Shown piece by piece: positions 46,817 to 56,241 of a DNA stretch of 64,000 bases (the first letter of the stretch is position 1; every line of letters starts with the position of its first letter). The notes beneath the pieces were generated by a model, which was given only the letters and a program-made list of their open reading frames with translations, was not told the DNA's origin and searched no databases. The stretch is from Micromonospora carbonacea (GTDB lineage: Bacteria > Actinomycetota > Actinomycetes > Mycobacteriales > Micromonosporaceae): positions 558,001 through 622,000 of the forward strand of contig NZ_JACHMZ010000001.1 of NCBI RefSeq assembly GCF_014205165.1, given 5' to 3'. A program made the position numbers and the translations under genes.

Positions 46817-48627
46817 CGGGTCACCTCCAGGTCTCCGGCGTTGACGTGGACGTAGAGGCGCAGCTTCCCGCCGCCGGGGCCGTCCGCGCCGAGGTCGGTG
46901 ACCTCCCGGAGCCGGCCGTCCAGCGCGCCGGAACGGTTGCCGAAGATGGTCGCGTCCCCGGCGTTGACGTCGGCGGTCGTGGTGACGTCGACGTCGGGCG
47001 GCACCACGACGGTCGCCTTGCCGAAGTTGATCGCGACGGTGATCTGGGTCTCCTGCTTGTCGAAGTCGATGGCGCGCAGGTCCAGCACGGCGTCGCCGAA
47101 GTTGTTCTCGTAGCGGTCGGCCAGGTCGCGGCGGTCCGTGGGGGCCCAGGTGACGTCCCCGTCCACGCCCCGGACCCGGTCGTAGGACTCGGCGACGGTG
47201 GCGACGCCGAGCGCCGCCGCGGTGACCAGCCCGAGCGCGATCAGCCACCGCGCCCGGCCGAACCAGGCGCCGACGAGCAGCCCGAGCCCGATGGTCGCCA
47301 GGGCCGCGGCGAAGTACGCCGCCGCACCCACCTCGACCACGTCCAGCAGGTCGAGCACGGCCACCACGCCCAGCGCCAGGAAGATCAGCGAGAACGTCAC
47401 GGCACCCAGCGGGGACCGTTCCCGGGGCCGCTTCGGCGGCTTGGCCGGCGGGTACGGCGCGGCCGGGGCCGGTTGCGGCCCTTGGGCGTACGGGCCGTGC
47501 GGGGCGAACGGCGGCCGGTAGCCGGACGGCGCGGGCGGGGTGACCGGCGGGTAGGCGACCGGAGCGGGTGGGCCGGCCGACGGGGCGGGCGTGGGCGGCC
47601 AGGCCGGCAGCTCGGCGGTGGCCCCGCCCCGGGGCGGGGGCGGCGCGACCCACCGGGGGCCGGGCTGCCCGGGGACGGCCGCCCCGAACGGCTGCCCCAG
47701 GGCGACCCCGAACGGCTGCCCCCCGAGCGGTGCCGTGGCCGGCTGACCGGGAGCGCCGGGGCCGGCCGGCGGCGTGCCGGGGGTGGCCTGCGGGCCGGTG
47801 GGCGGGGTGAACAGGCCCGGCGCGGGCGGGACGACCGGGCCTCGCGTGGGCCAGGCGACCGGCGGGGCCGACCCCGGCCCGCCGGCGGGCGTCGGAGCGT
47901 GGCCCGCGCCCCGGCCCGCCGTGGCGTGGTCGCGGTTGAGCAGCAGCGCGCCGCCGATCAGGATGGCCGCGCCGAGCAGCACCGCCCGGAACGCGTCGGT
48001 GACGATGTAGCCGAAGCTCACCGCGACCAGGATGCTCAGCACGATCACGGTGACCGGGGACATGCTGGACCGGCCCCGGCCGAGCATCGACTCGACCGGG
48101 GAGGCGGTGTCGCCCTCGCCGGGGATGATCAGCCAGGCCGTGACGTACACCAGGATGCCGATGCCGCCGAAGAAGCCCAGCACCGCCAGCAGCACCCGCC
48201 AGAGCACCGGGTCGGTGTTGGTGGCCCGGCCGATCGCCGCGCAGACACCGGCCAGGTAGCGACCCTCGCGCGGCCGGATGAGCCCGTACCGGGAGGTGAA
48301 GCCGGCGCCCTCGGGCGGCGGGGGCGGCGGGGCCGCGTACCCCCCGGGTGGTGGGCCGCCCGCCCCCGGACCGTCGCCCCCGGGCGGTGGCGGTGGCGGT
48401 GGGGGTGGCGCGGCCGGGCCCGGCCTCTCCGGCGGCGGCGCGCCCCCGGCGTCCCGGCCGGCCTGCCCGGGTGTGCCCGGCGCGTCGGGCGTCGCCGGGC
48501 CGAAGGCGGTCGGCGCGGCCCAGGCGGCGGGGGTGGCGGGGGCCGCCGGGGCCGGCGGCGGGGGCGGTGGTGGCCCGCCCGGCGGTGCCGTCCCGGGGCG
48601 GGGCGGCGGGGCAGCTTCCTCGGTCAT
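46813..48627 (-). CDS. PspC domain membrane protein with Pro-rich regions and LiaF-like C-terminal domain
   Basis: 604 residues. A Pro/Gly/Ala-rich N terminus (1-105) is followed by PspC (RYLAGVCAAIGRATNTDPVL, about 115-165), a second Pro-rich stretch of about 160 residues, several membrane helices and a beta-rich end (about 490-604, FGKATVVVPPDVDVTTTADV) like the cell-wall-stress domain of LiaF. Partner of the divergent sensor kinase, which has its own PspC segment. By context it senses envelope damage. ATG 48627 fits; the frame before it is not conserved. Confidence 0.85.
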   Translation of the reverse strand: MTEEAAPPPRPGTAPPGGPPPPPPPAPAAPATPAAWAAPTAFGPATPDAPGTPGQAGRDAGGAPPPERPGPAAPPPPPPPPPGGDGPGAGGPPPGGYAAPPPPPPEGAGFTSRYGLIRPREGRYLAGVCAAIGRATNTDPVLWRVLLAVLGFFGGIGILVYVTAWLIIPGEGDTASPVESMLGRGRSSMSPVTVIVLSILVAVSFGYIVTDAFRAVLLGAAILIGGALLLNRDHATAGRGAGHAPTPAGGPGSAPPVAWPTRGPVVPPAPGLFTPPTGPQATPGTPPAGPGAPGQPATAPLGGQPFGVALGQPFGAAVPGQPGPRWVAPPPPRGGATAELPAWPPTPAPSAGPPAPVAYPPVTPPAPSGYRPPFAPHGPYAQGPQPAPAAPYPPAKPPKRPRERSPLGAVTFSLIFLALGVVAVLDLLDVVEVGAAAYFAAALATIGLGLLVGAWFGRARWLIALGLVTAAALGVATVAESYDRVRGVDGDVTWAPTDRRDLADRYENNFGDAVLDLRAIDFDKQETQITVAINFGKATVVVPPDVDVTTTADVNAGDATIFGNRSGALDGRLREVTDLGADGPGGGKLRLYVHVNAGDLEVTR

Positions 48628-48844
48628 GCCTCGATCCTGCTGCGCGGGCCGGCGAGAGACCTCCGGAACCGACCCTGACCCCACCCTGAGATCCGGCGGG
48701 CCGGGATGTCCGGGCGTTCCCCGTGGTCTGCGGCCGGCGTGGCGTGTGACGATCGGATCGGCGACGTCGACCCGGCGTGCGCCCGCGCCCGCGCCGCACG
48801 CCCGGGGCGCGCCCCGCCCGAGCAGGGAGCCTGCGATCAGCGCT

Positions 48845-50083
48845 GTGACCCAGCCGCCCCGCCTCTACCGGGCGCCCGAGCACCGGATGGCCGCCGGCGT
48901 CGCCGCCGGCATCGCCGACCACCTCGGCATCTCGGTGGTCCGGGTGCGGATCGCGTTCATGGTGCTGCTCGGCCTCAGCGGGCTCGGGTTGCTGCTCTAC
49001 GCCGCGTTCTGGGCGGTGGTCCCGCTGCGGCCCGGTGACGCGGCCGTCCCGGCCCGTCGTGATCTCGGCCAGCTCCTGCCGTTCGTGGCGATCGGGCTGG
49101 TGGTGCTGGTGCTCCAGACGGTGCTCTTCGGCTCCGTCGGGGCGGCGGGCACCGCCGGCTGGCTGGTCGCGATCATCGCGGTGGGGGCCGGGGTGATCTG
49201 GCACCAGTCCGCGCCGGAGCGGCGTCGGCAGTGGGACGAGCGGATGCCGGTGCCCTGGCTCGGCGCGGTGATCGAGGAGAACGACCGGCGCGCGTTCGTG
49301 CTGCGGTTCATCGGCGGCGGGGTGCTGGTCGCGGTCGGCATCATCGGCGTCGCGGCGGTCTACTCGCCCGCGCAGAACTTCGACGCGGTGGTCAACGGCG
49401 TCATCTTCGCGCTGGTGGGGCTGGCCGGGGTGGGGGTGGTGGCGGCCCCGGTGCTCTGGCGGACCTACAACCAGCTCCGTTCGGAGCGCGAGGGGCGCAT
49501 CCGCGAGCAGGAGCGGGCGGAGCTGGCCGCCATGGTGCACGACCAGGTGCTGCACACCCTCGCGTTGATCCAGCGCAACGCCGCCGACACCACGACGGTG
49601 CAGCGGCTCGCGCGCGGGCAGGAACGGTCGCTGCGCAACTGGCTCTACAAGCCGACCGCCTCGCCGACGGAGCGGTTCGCCGCGGCCCTGGAGCAGGCGG
49701 CGGCCGAGGTCGAGGACACCTTCGCCATCACGGTGGAGACGGTGGTGGTGGGCGACCGGGGCACCGACGAGCGGGTCGGCGCGCTGGTGGCGGCGGCCCG
49801 CGAGGCGCTGGTGAACGCGGCCCGGCACGCCGGGGTGCGGACGGTCTCGCTGTACGCCGAGGTCGAACCGGAGCAGGTGAGCGTCTTCGTCCGGGACCGG
49901 GGCAAGGGCTTCGACCCGGATACGGTGGAGGACCACCGGCACGGGGTCCGGGGGTCGATCGTCGGGCGCATGAGGCGGCACGGCGGCCGGGCGGAGATCC
50001 GCTCCGAGCCGGGTGAGGGGACGGAGGTCCGGTTGATCCTGCCGATCTCCCGCGACCAGTCCACGGCGGAAAGGGACAGATGA
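48845..50083 (+). CDS. PspC-type sensor histidine kinase (HisKA_3 class)
   Basis: 412 residues from GTG 48845. The N-terminal PspC segment (LYRAPEHRMAAGVAAGIADH) and about five membrane helices precede a DHp domain with the phospho-His in AAMVHDQVLHTLALIQRNA and an ATPase domain with AAREALVNAARHAGV and DRGKGFDP. It resembles LiaS-type kinases. It overlaps the response regulator by ATGA and is divergent from the PspC gene. Membrane-envelope stress is the likely signal. Confidence 0.9.
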   Translation: MTQPPRLYRAPEHRMAAGVAAGIADHLGISVVRVRIAFMVLLGLSGLGLLLYAAFWAVVPLRPGDAAVPARRDLGQLLPFVAIGLVVLVLQTVLFGSVGAAGTAGWLVAIIAVGAGVIWHQSAPERRRQWDERMPVPWLGAVIEENDRRAFVLRFIGGGVLVAVGIIGVAAVYSPAQNFDAVVNGVIFALVGLAGVGVVAAPVLWRTYNQLRSEREGRIREQERAELAAMVHDQVLHTLALIQRNAADTTTVQRLARGQERSLRNWLYKPTASPTERFAAALEQAAAEVEDTFAITVETVVVGDRGTDERVGALVAAAREALVNAARHAGVRTVSLYAEVEPEQVSVFVRDRGKGFDPDTVEDHRHGVRGSIVGRMRRHGGRAEIRSEPGEGTEVRLILPISRDQSTAERDR

Positions 50084-50772
50084 CCATGGCGGAGCAGCCG
50101 ACCGGACCGGTCGAGGGCGGGGCGGGCGCGCCTGCGCGCCTGCGCGTCTTCCTCGTCGACGACCACGCCATGTTCCGTGCCGGGGTCCGCGCCGAGTTGG
50201 GCGTCCACGTCGACGTGGTGGGCGAGGCCGGCACGGTGGCCGAGGCGGTCGCCCGGATCGCCGCCAGCACGCCCGACGTGGTGCTGCTGGACGTGCACAT
50301 GCCCGACGGCGGCGGCCGGGCGGTGCTGGAGGCGATGCGCCGCAGCCACCCGCAGGTGCGCTTCCTGGCGCTGAGCGTGTCCGACGCCGCCGAGGACGTG
50401 ATCGGCCTGATCCGGGCCGGCGCCCGGGGCTACGTCACCAAGACGATCTCCCCGGACGAGCTGGCCGGGGCGATCCGTCGGGTGGCCGACGGGGACGCCG
50501 TGTTCAGCCCCCGGCTGGCCGGGTTCGTGCTGGACGCGTTCGCCGCCCGGCCGGACGCCCCGGTGGCCGATCCGGAGCTGGACCAGCTCACCAACCGGGA
50601 GCGCGAGGTGCTCCGCCTGCTCGCCCGGGGGTACGCGTACAAGGAGATCGCCAAGGAGCTCTACATCTCGATCAAGACGGTCGAGACGCACGTGTCGAAC
50701 GTCCTGCGCAAGCTCCAGATGTCCAATCGGTACGAATTGTCGCGCTGGGCTGCGGACCGCCGACTGGTGTGA
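50080..50772 (+). CDS. LuxR-family response regulator
   Basis: 230 residues. Receiver domain: acidic pair in VFLVDDHAMFRAG, phospho-Asp in VVLLDVHMPDGGG, Lys in YVTKTISPDEL. HTH LuxR: LTNREREVLRLLARGYAYKE and YISIKTVETHVSNVLRK. It pairs with the kinase just upstream (4-base overlap) and probably controls the divergent PspC operon and others. Confidence 0.94.
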   Translation: MTMAEQPTGPVEGGAGAPARLRVFLVDDHAMFRAGVRAELGVHVDVVGEAGTVAEAVARIAASTPDVVLLDVHMPDGGGRAVLEAMRRSHPQVRFLALSVSDAAEDVIGLIRAGARGYVTKTISPDELAGAIRRVADGDAVFSPRLAGFVLDAFAARPDAPVADPELDQLTNREREVLRLLARGYAYKEIAKELYISIKTVETHVSNVLRKLQMSNRYELSRWAADRRLV

Positions 50773-50948
50773 TCCACTCCTTGTCCCGGCCGGCCCCGAC
50801 GGTGATCCCGGGTGCCGGCCGACGTGACGCAGCGTAACTGTGAGTCTGGTCATTCCCGTCGCATCCCCCGCTCGGTCCGTGCTGCTCACCGGGTGGCCGA
50901 AGGCCGCCTCGCCCGGACGGGCAGACCGTGTCGCTGCCCGTCCCGATC

Positions 50949-50975
50949 CCCCGCGCCCGCGCCGCGGGCGCGGGG
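50949..50975 (+). terminator. Hairpin about 180 bases downstream of the response regulator
   Basis: A 12-bp perfect stem (50949-50960 with 50964-50975) around a 3-base loop. It may terminate the kinase/regulator transcript. Confidence 0.65.
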
Positions 50976-51413
50976 AAGCTCACAGGCCGGTCACGGGCGT
51001 TGGGCGGAGCGCAAAAAGGGGTTGTATGTTGGCTGTTCAGCGGGGCGCGGCCGACTTGTTTCAAGATCATTTCTCAAGTATCGGCCGCACTGCGGGCAAC
51101 TAACGGCTTGATAACGGCACCTTCACGTAACGGGCCGGTAGGTGTCACAGTTGCAGCACCTCACCCCCGGTGTGAGGCACCCAGGCACGGTCGCGCGGCC
51201 ACGGATGCGGCGAGAAGTCACGGTTCGTGGTCGTCGATTCCTGCGCGGGGGCCGAATCCGGTACGGTGCGGCAGCCCGGCGGATCGGTACATCAGGGGTG
51301 TCCCGATTTCCTGCGGTAACCGGCGGTCGGTGGTTGTGACCGCCGGCGGTGTCACCCCCCATGCGTGCGTGAAACCCACGACGGAACAGGTTAGAAAGAG
51401 GAGGCCCCTCGGA
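50976..51413 (+). promoter_or_regulatory. Leader and promoter region of the oligopeptide transporter operon
   Basis: 438 bases without a gene. It holds an AT-rich stretch about 51009-51075, a small stem CCTCAC...GTGAGG at about 51160-51178, and a 9-bp stem CCGGCGGTC/GACCGCCGG at about 51321-51347 shortly before the ribosome site AGAAAGAGGAGG. Promoter elements could not be fixed. No riboswitch was recognised. Confidence 0.4.
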
Positions 51414-53054
51414 ATGAGAGTCTCGAAGCGGGCGAGTGGCGCGATCGCGCTGGGCGCGGCTTTCGCGCTCGTCGCGTCCGGCTGCTCCAGCAGCGACGGA
51501 GAGGGTGGCGACGCCACCAGCGCGGACGGCGCGATCACGGTCGACGGCACCGAGCCGGAGAACCCGCTGGTTCCGTCGAACACCACCGAGACCGGTGGCG
51601 GCAAGATCATCGACTGGATGTGGACCGGTCTGGTCGAGTACCCCAACAACGGTGGTGCCCCGCAGAACGCCCTGGCCGAGTCGATCGAGACGACCGACTC
51701 CAAGGTCTACAAGATCAAGATCAAGCAGGACACGAAGTTCCACGACGGCACCGTCGTGAAGGCCAAGAACTTCGTGGACGCCTGGAACTGGGGCGCCTAC
51801 TCGCCGAACGGCGCGCAGAACTCCAGCTTCTTCGCCGACATCGAGGGCTTCGCCGACGTCAACACGGCGGACCCGGACGGCCCCGAGGGCCCGCAGAAGG
51901 CCCCGGAGCCGAAGGCCAAGGAGATGTCCGGCCTCAAGGTCGTCGACGACTGGAACTTCGAGGTCACGCTCGCCGCGCCGACCGCCGTGTTCCCGACCAA
52001 GCTCGGCTACAGCACCTTCATGCCGCTGCCGGACGCGTTCTTCTCGGGCAGCGCCGAGGAGTTCGGCAAGAAGCCGATCGGCAACGGGCCGGTCAAGTTC
52101 GTGTCCTGGGAGAACAACGTCCAGATCAAGCTGACGCGGTTCGACGACTACCAGCTGCGCGACAAGATGAAGATCAAGGACGTCACCATCAAGATGTACC
52201 AGGACGACACGGCCGCGTACAGCGACCTGGTCTCCGGGAACCTCGACTTCATGCAGCAGGTGCCGGTGTCCGCCATCGCGGGCGACAAGTGGAAGTCGGA
52301 CCTGGGTGAGCGGGCCATCTCGTCGACCACCCCGTCGACCGGCATCATCGCCTTCCCGATCTACGACAAGCGCTTCCAGAACCCGAAGCTGCGTCGCGCC
52401 ATCTCGCTGTCGATCAACCGGCAGGAGATCACCGACAAGATCTTCTTCGGTAGCCGGAAGCCGGCCGACAGCTGGGCCAACCCGCTGACCCCGGGCGCGG
52501 CGCCGGGCAACTGCACCGCGTGCCAGTTCAACGTGGACGAGGCCAAGAAGCTGCTCGCCGAGGCCGGCGGCTTCACGGGCGAGCTGGTCATGTACTACAA
52601 CGCCGACGCCAGCCACAAGGAGTGGATGGAGGCCGTCGCGCAGCAGGTCAAGACCAACCTCGGCATCAACGCCCGCGCCGAGGGCGTGCCGACCTTCGCG
52701 GTGTTCCGCCAGAACATCAACGCCCACAAGATGAAGGGCGCCTACCGCGCCGGCTGGCAGCAGGACTACCCCGACGTGGAGAACTGGGTCAACCCGCTCT
52801 ACGTGACCGGTGGCTCGTCCAACGACGGTATGTACAGCAACAAGCAGGTCGACGCCCTGGCCAAGGAGGCCAGCGCGGCACCGAGCCTCGACGCCTCGCA
52901 CGCCAAGTTCGCCGAGGCCGTCAAGCTCATCGACCAGGACGTTCCGTCGATGCCGATCTACTTCGGTGGCCAGCAGTCCGGCCACTCGGAGAAGGTCAAG
53001 AAGATGGAGCTGAGCAACGTCGGCGAACTCGACATCACCTCGGTCGAGCTCTGA
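51414..53054 (+). CDS. oppA: Peptide ABC transporter substrate-binding lipoprotein (family 5)
   Basis: 546 residues from ATG 51414. The signal and lipobox (FALVASGCSSSDG) anchor it outside the cell. SBP family 5 signatures: YKIKIKQDTKFHDGTVVKAK and IGNGPVKFVSWENN. It delivers oligopeptides or dipeptides to the permease. AAAGAGGAGG lies about 9 bases upstream. First gene of an A-B-C-D-F operon. Confidence 0.93.
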   Translation: MRVSKRASGAIALGAAFALVASGCSSSDGEGGDATSADGAITVDGTEPENPLVPSNTTETGGGKIIDWMWTGLVEYPNNGGAPQNALAESIETTDSKVYKIKIKQDTKFHDGTVVKAKNFVDAWNWGAYSPNGAQNSSFFADIEGFADVNTADPDGPEGPQKAPEPKAKEMSGLKVVDDWNFEVTLAAPTAVFPTKLGYSTFMPLPDAFFSGSAEEFGKKPIGNGPVKFVSWENNVQIKLTRFDDYQLRDKMKIKDVTIKMYQDDTAAYSDLVSGNLDFMQQVPVSAIAGDKWKSDLGERAISSTTPSTGIIAFPIYDKRFQNPKLRRAISLSINRQEITDKIFFGSRKPADSWANPLTPGAAPGNCTACQFNVDEAKKLLAEAGGFTGELVMYYNADASHKEWMEAVAQQVKTNLGINARAEGVPTFAVFRQNINAHKMKGAYRAGWQQDYPDVENWVNPLYVTGGSSNDGMYSNKQVDALAKEASAAPSLDASHAKFAEAVKLIDQDVPSMPIYFGGQQSGHSEKVKKMELSNVGELDITSVEL

Positions 53055-53068
53055 TCCGTTCGGTCTGA

Positions 53069-53108
53069 CCCCGGGTCGGGCTCACCTACCGGTGGGTCCG
53101 GCCCGGGG
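53069..53108 (+). terminator. Hairpin between oppA and oppB
   Basis: An 18-bp stem (three G-U pairs) with loop TACC, 15 bases after the oppA stop. Likely limits read-through so that binding protein exceeds permease. Confidence 0.8.
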
Positions 53109-53200
53109 CCGTTCCGCGAGGAGTGCACAACACTCCCCGCCACGTTGACGTCACCCCGTGTCGGCGGTCGTCCGACGCGCCCCCTGTCAGGAGGACCCCC

Positions 53201-54127
53201 ATGGGCCGTTATCTGTTGAGACGGCTACTGCAACTCGTCCCGGTCTTCATCGGTACGACGTTCCTGATCTACTGGCTCGTCTGGTCCGTGCCGGGCGACC
53301 CGTTCGCCGGCAAGTGCGGCGACCGCCGGTGCCCGGACTCGTACATCAACTTCATGACCGAGAAGTACCAGCTCGACGAGTCGATCTGGGTGCAGTACGC
53401 CACCTACATGAAGAACCTGTTCCAGGGGGACTTCGGCATCACGTTCAACAACCGCGAGGTCGGCGACATCATCGCCACCGCGTACCCGAACACGCTGAAG
53501 CTCGCCGTGGTGGCCCTGGCGATCGAGGCGATCATCGGCCTGACCGCCGGTGTCCTGACCGGCCTGCGGCGCAACGGTTTCTTCGACAACCTGGTCCTCG
53601 TCTCCACGCTCTTCCTGATCGCGCTGCCGGTCTTCGTCGTCGGCTTCGTGCTCCAGTGGCTGCTCGGCGTCAAGTGGGGCATCGTCCACCCGACGGTCTC
53701 CAGCGAGATGCGGCTGACCGAGCTGCTCCTGCCCGGCTTCGTCCTCGGCAGCGCGTCCACGGCGTACGTCGCCCGCGTGGCCCGCACCAGCATCGCGGAG
53801 AACCGGCGCGCCGACTACGTCCGCACCGCCATCGCCAAGGGCCTGCCGATGCGGCGCGTCGTCGGCGTCCACCTGCTGCGCAACTCGCTGATCCCGGTCG
53901 TCACCCTGCTCGGCACCGACCTGGGCGCGCTCATGGGCGGCGCCATCGTCACCGAGGGCATCTTCGGCATCAACGGCATCGGCCGCGCCGTGCTCCGGGC
54001 GATCGTCACGAAGGAGAGCGCTACCGTTGTCTCCATCGTGGTGGTCCTGGTGCTCGTCTACCTCCTGATGAACCTGCTGGTGGACCTGCTCTACGCCGCT
54101 CTCGACCCGAGGATCCGCTATGAGTGA
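53201..54127 (+). CDS. oppB: Peptide ABC transporter permease OppB/DppB
   Basis: 308 residues from ATG 53201 (AGGAGGACC site). Opening MGRYLLRRLLQLVPVFIGTT is typical. Six membrane helices, with the ATPase-contact loop in YVRTAIAKGLPMRRVVGVHL. First permease subunit. The end overlaps a tiny ORF that leads to oppC. Confidence 0.95.
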   Translation: MGRYLLRRLLQLVPVFIGTTFLIYWLVWSVPGDPFAGKCGDRRCPDSYINFMTEKYQLDESIWVQYATYMKNLFQGDFGITFNNREVGDIIATAYPNTLKLAVVALAIEAIIGLTAGVLTGLRRNGFFDNLVLVSTLFLIALPVFVVGFVLQWLLGVKWGIVHPTVSSEMRLTELLLPGFVLGSASTAYVARVARTSIAENRRADYVRTAIAKGLPMRRVVGVHLLRNSLIPVVTLLGTDLGALMGGAIVTEGIFGINGIGRAVLRAIVTKESATVVSIVVVLVLVYLLMNLLVDLLYAALDPRIRYE

Positions 54128-54206
54128 GCAGCGTCGCGAACGAGTCAAGAACGCAGCGTGCCGGGGCCACCGTGCCGGCACCGAGCGCAGCGAGGTGGCG
54201 GCATGA
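54120..54206 (+). CDS. Possible 28-residue bridging ORF between oppB and oppC
   Basis: ATG 54120 begins 8 bases before the end of oppB, and its TGA overlaps the oppC ATG in GCATGA. It reads MSEQRRERVK..., basic, no family known. Its first bases ATGAGTGA are repeated at the oppC start, so it could be a duplicated junction. It may only serve translational coupling. Confidence 0.3.
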   Translation: MSEQRRERVKNAACRGHRAGTERSEVAA

Positions 54207-55186
54207 GTGACCCCAGCACCGCATCGATCGTCTCGACCCCGCCGGCGACCATGCCCACCGAGGCGGGCTCCGGCGCGCCCGTCGACGCCGGCCTGCCCGA
54301 GAACGCCCGCAAGGAGAAGCCGCGCGGCCTGCTCGGCGACGCCTGGCGCGACCTGCGCCGCAAGCCGCTGTTCTGGATCTCCGCGGCCCTCATCGTGGTC
54401 TTCGTGCTGATGGCGGCCTTCCCGTCGCTGTTCACCTCCGGCGACGCGGTCAACGGCGCGCTGTCCCGCAGCCGGGTCGAGCCGTCCACCGACGCCTGGT
54501 TCGGCTACGACGTGCAGGGCCGTGACGTCTACGCCCGGGTCATCTACGGCGCCCGCGCCTCGATCGTGGTGGCCCTGATCTCCACCATCGGCACGCTGCT
54601 GATCGGCGGCGCGGTCGGCATGATCGCCGGCTACGCCGGCGGCTGGGTCGACGCCCTGCTGTCCCGCTTCGCCGACATCTTCTTCGGCCTGCCCTTCGTG
54701 CTCGGCGCGATCGTCATCCTGACCACCTTCAACGGGGCCGGGTCGAGCAACAACGAGTGGCAGATCATGGGCCTGGTCATCATGTCCCTGGTCGTGCTGA
54801 GCTGGCCGGTCGTGATGCGGCTGATGCGCTCCTCGGTGCTGGCCACCAAGGAGGCCGACTACATCGTCGCGGCCCGGGCGCTGGGCGCCGGCCACGGCCG
54901 GATCATCCTCAAGCACCTGCTGCCGAACTGCCTCGCCCCGCTGCTGGTCTACGGCACGATCATGGTCGGGTCGTTCATCGGCGCGGAGGCCACGCTGTCG
55001 TTCCTGGGCATCGGCCTGAAGACCCCGGTGGTCTCCTGGGGCATCATGATCAGTGAGGCGCAGAACTACATCCGGGTCTCGCCCTTCCTGCTCTTCTTCC
55101 CCTCCGCGTTCCTCGTCACCGCCGTGCTGAGCTTCGTGATGCTCGGTGAGGCGGTCCGCGAGGCCCTCGATCCGAAACTGCGCTAG
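54203..55186 (+). CDS. oppC: Peptide ABC transporter permease OppC/DppC
   Basis: 327 residues from ATG 54203. Second permease subunit with an N-terminal cytoplasmic extension (about 50 residues), six helices, FGYDVQGRDVYARVIYGARA and the contact loop IVAARALGAGHGRIILKHLL. Ends with LDPKLR. It overlaps the bridging ORF and precedes oppD by 11 bases. Confidence 0.95.
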   Translation: MSDPSTASIVSTPPATMPTEAGSGAPVDAGLPENARKEKPRGLLGDAWRDLRRKPLFWISAALIVVFVLMAAFPSLFTSGDAVNGALSRSRVEPSTDAWFGYDVQGRDVYARVIYGARASIVVALISTIGTLLIGGAVGMIAGYAGGWVDALLSRFADIFFGLPFVLGAIVILTTFNGAGSSNNEWQIMGLVIMSLVVLSWPVVMRLMRSSVLATKEADYIVAARALGAGHGRIILKHLLPNCLAPLLVYGTIMVGSFIGAEATLSFLGIGLKTPVVSWGIMISEAQNYIRVSPFLLFFPSAFLVTAVLSFVMLGEAVREALDPKLR

Positions 55187-55197
55187 GGGAGATTGAG

Positions 55198-56241
55198 TTG
55201 TCCGACATTCTCGTGTCCGAGCAGTCCAAGCCGGGTGCCGCCGGATCCGGCCGCCCCTCGGGTCGCCTCCTGGAGGTCGAGGACCTGCGGGTCGAGTTCC
55301 GCACCCGCGACGGCGTCGCCAAGGTCATCAACGGCGTCACCTATCACGTCGACGCGGGGGAGACCCTCGCCGTGCTCGGCGAGTCCGGCTCCGGCAAGAG
55401 CGTCACCGCGCAGACCATCATGGGCATCCTCGACACGCCGCCCGGCTTCGTCACCGGCGGCCAGGTGCGCTTCCACGGCAAGGACATGCTCACCATGTCC
55501 GCCGAGGAGCGCCGCCGCATCCGCGGCGAGGGCATCGCGATGATCTTCCAGGACGCGCTCTCCGCCCTGAACCCCGTCTTCACCGTCGGATTCCAGATCG
55601 CCGAGCAGTTCCGCGTCCGGCGCGGCCTCAGCCGCGCCGACGCCAAGAAGCGCGCGATCGAGATGCTCGACCAGGTCAAGATCCCGAACGCCAAGGGCCG
55701 GTTCAGCAACTACCCGCACCAGTTCTCCGGCGGCATGCGGCAGCGCGCGATGATCGCGATGTCGCTGGCGCTCGACCCCGAGGTGCTGATCGCCGACGAG
55801 CCCACCACCGCGCTCGACGTGACCGTGCAGGCCCAGATCATGGACCTGCTCGCCGAGCTCCAGCGCGAGCGGCAGATGGGCATGATCCTGATCACCCACG
55901 ACCTCGGCGTGGTCGCCGACGTCGCGGACCGGATCGCGGTCATGTACGCGGGCCGGATCGTCGAGGAAGCCAACGTCTACGACCTGTACGCCAAGCCGGC
56001 GCACCCGTACACCATCGGTCTGATCGACTCGATCCCGCGGATGGACGAGCGGGGGCAGCAGCTCCGCACCATCAAGGGCCTGCCGCCGAACCTGATGAAC
56101 ATCCCGCCGGGCTGCCCGTTCAACCCGCGCTGCCCCATGGCGCAGCCGGTCTGCCGGGAGACGCTGCCGCCGCTGCTGCAGATCGGCGCCGACCGCGCCA
56201 GCGCCTGCCACTTCGCTGAGGATCTGGTGAACCGTGACTGA
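55198..56241 (+). CDS. oppD: Peptide ABC transporter ATP-binding protein OppD/DppD
   Basis: 347 residues from TTG 55198 (rare start; GGGGAGA site). Walker A GESGSGKSVTAQT, Q-loop MIFQDALSALNP, signature FSGGMRQRAMIAMS, Walker B VLIADEPTTALD, switch ITHDLGVV. The C-terminal oligopeptide extension with its cysteines (GCPFNPRCPMAQPVC) is a probable iron-sulfur cluster site. Overlaps oppF by 8 bases. Confidence 0.95.
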   Translation: MSDILVSEQSKPGAAGSGRPSGRLLEVEDLRVEFRTRDGVAKVINGVTYHVDAGETLAVLGESGSGKSVTAQTIMGILDTPPGFVTGGQVRFHGKDMLTMSAEERRRIRGEGIAMIFQDALSALNPVFTVGFQIAEQFRVRRGLSRADAKKRAIEMLDQVKIPNAKGRFSNYPHQFSGGMRQRAMIAMSLALDPEVLIADEPTTALDVTVQAQIMDLLAELQRERQMGMILITHDLGVVADVADRIAVMYAGRIVEEANVYDLYAKPAHPYTIGLIDSIPRMDERGQQLRTIKGLPPNLMNIPPGCPFNPRCPMAQPVCRETLPPLLQIGADRASACHFAEDLVNRD

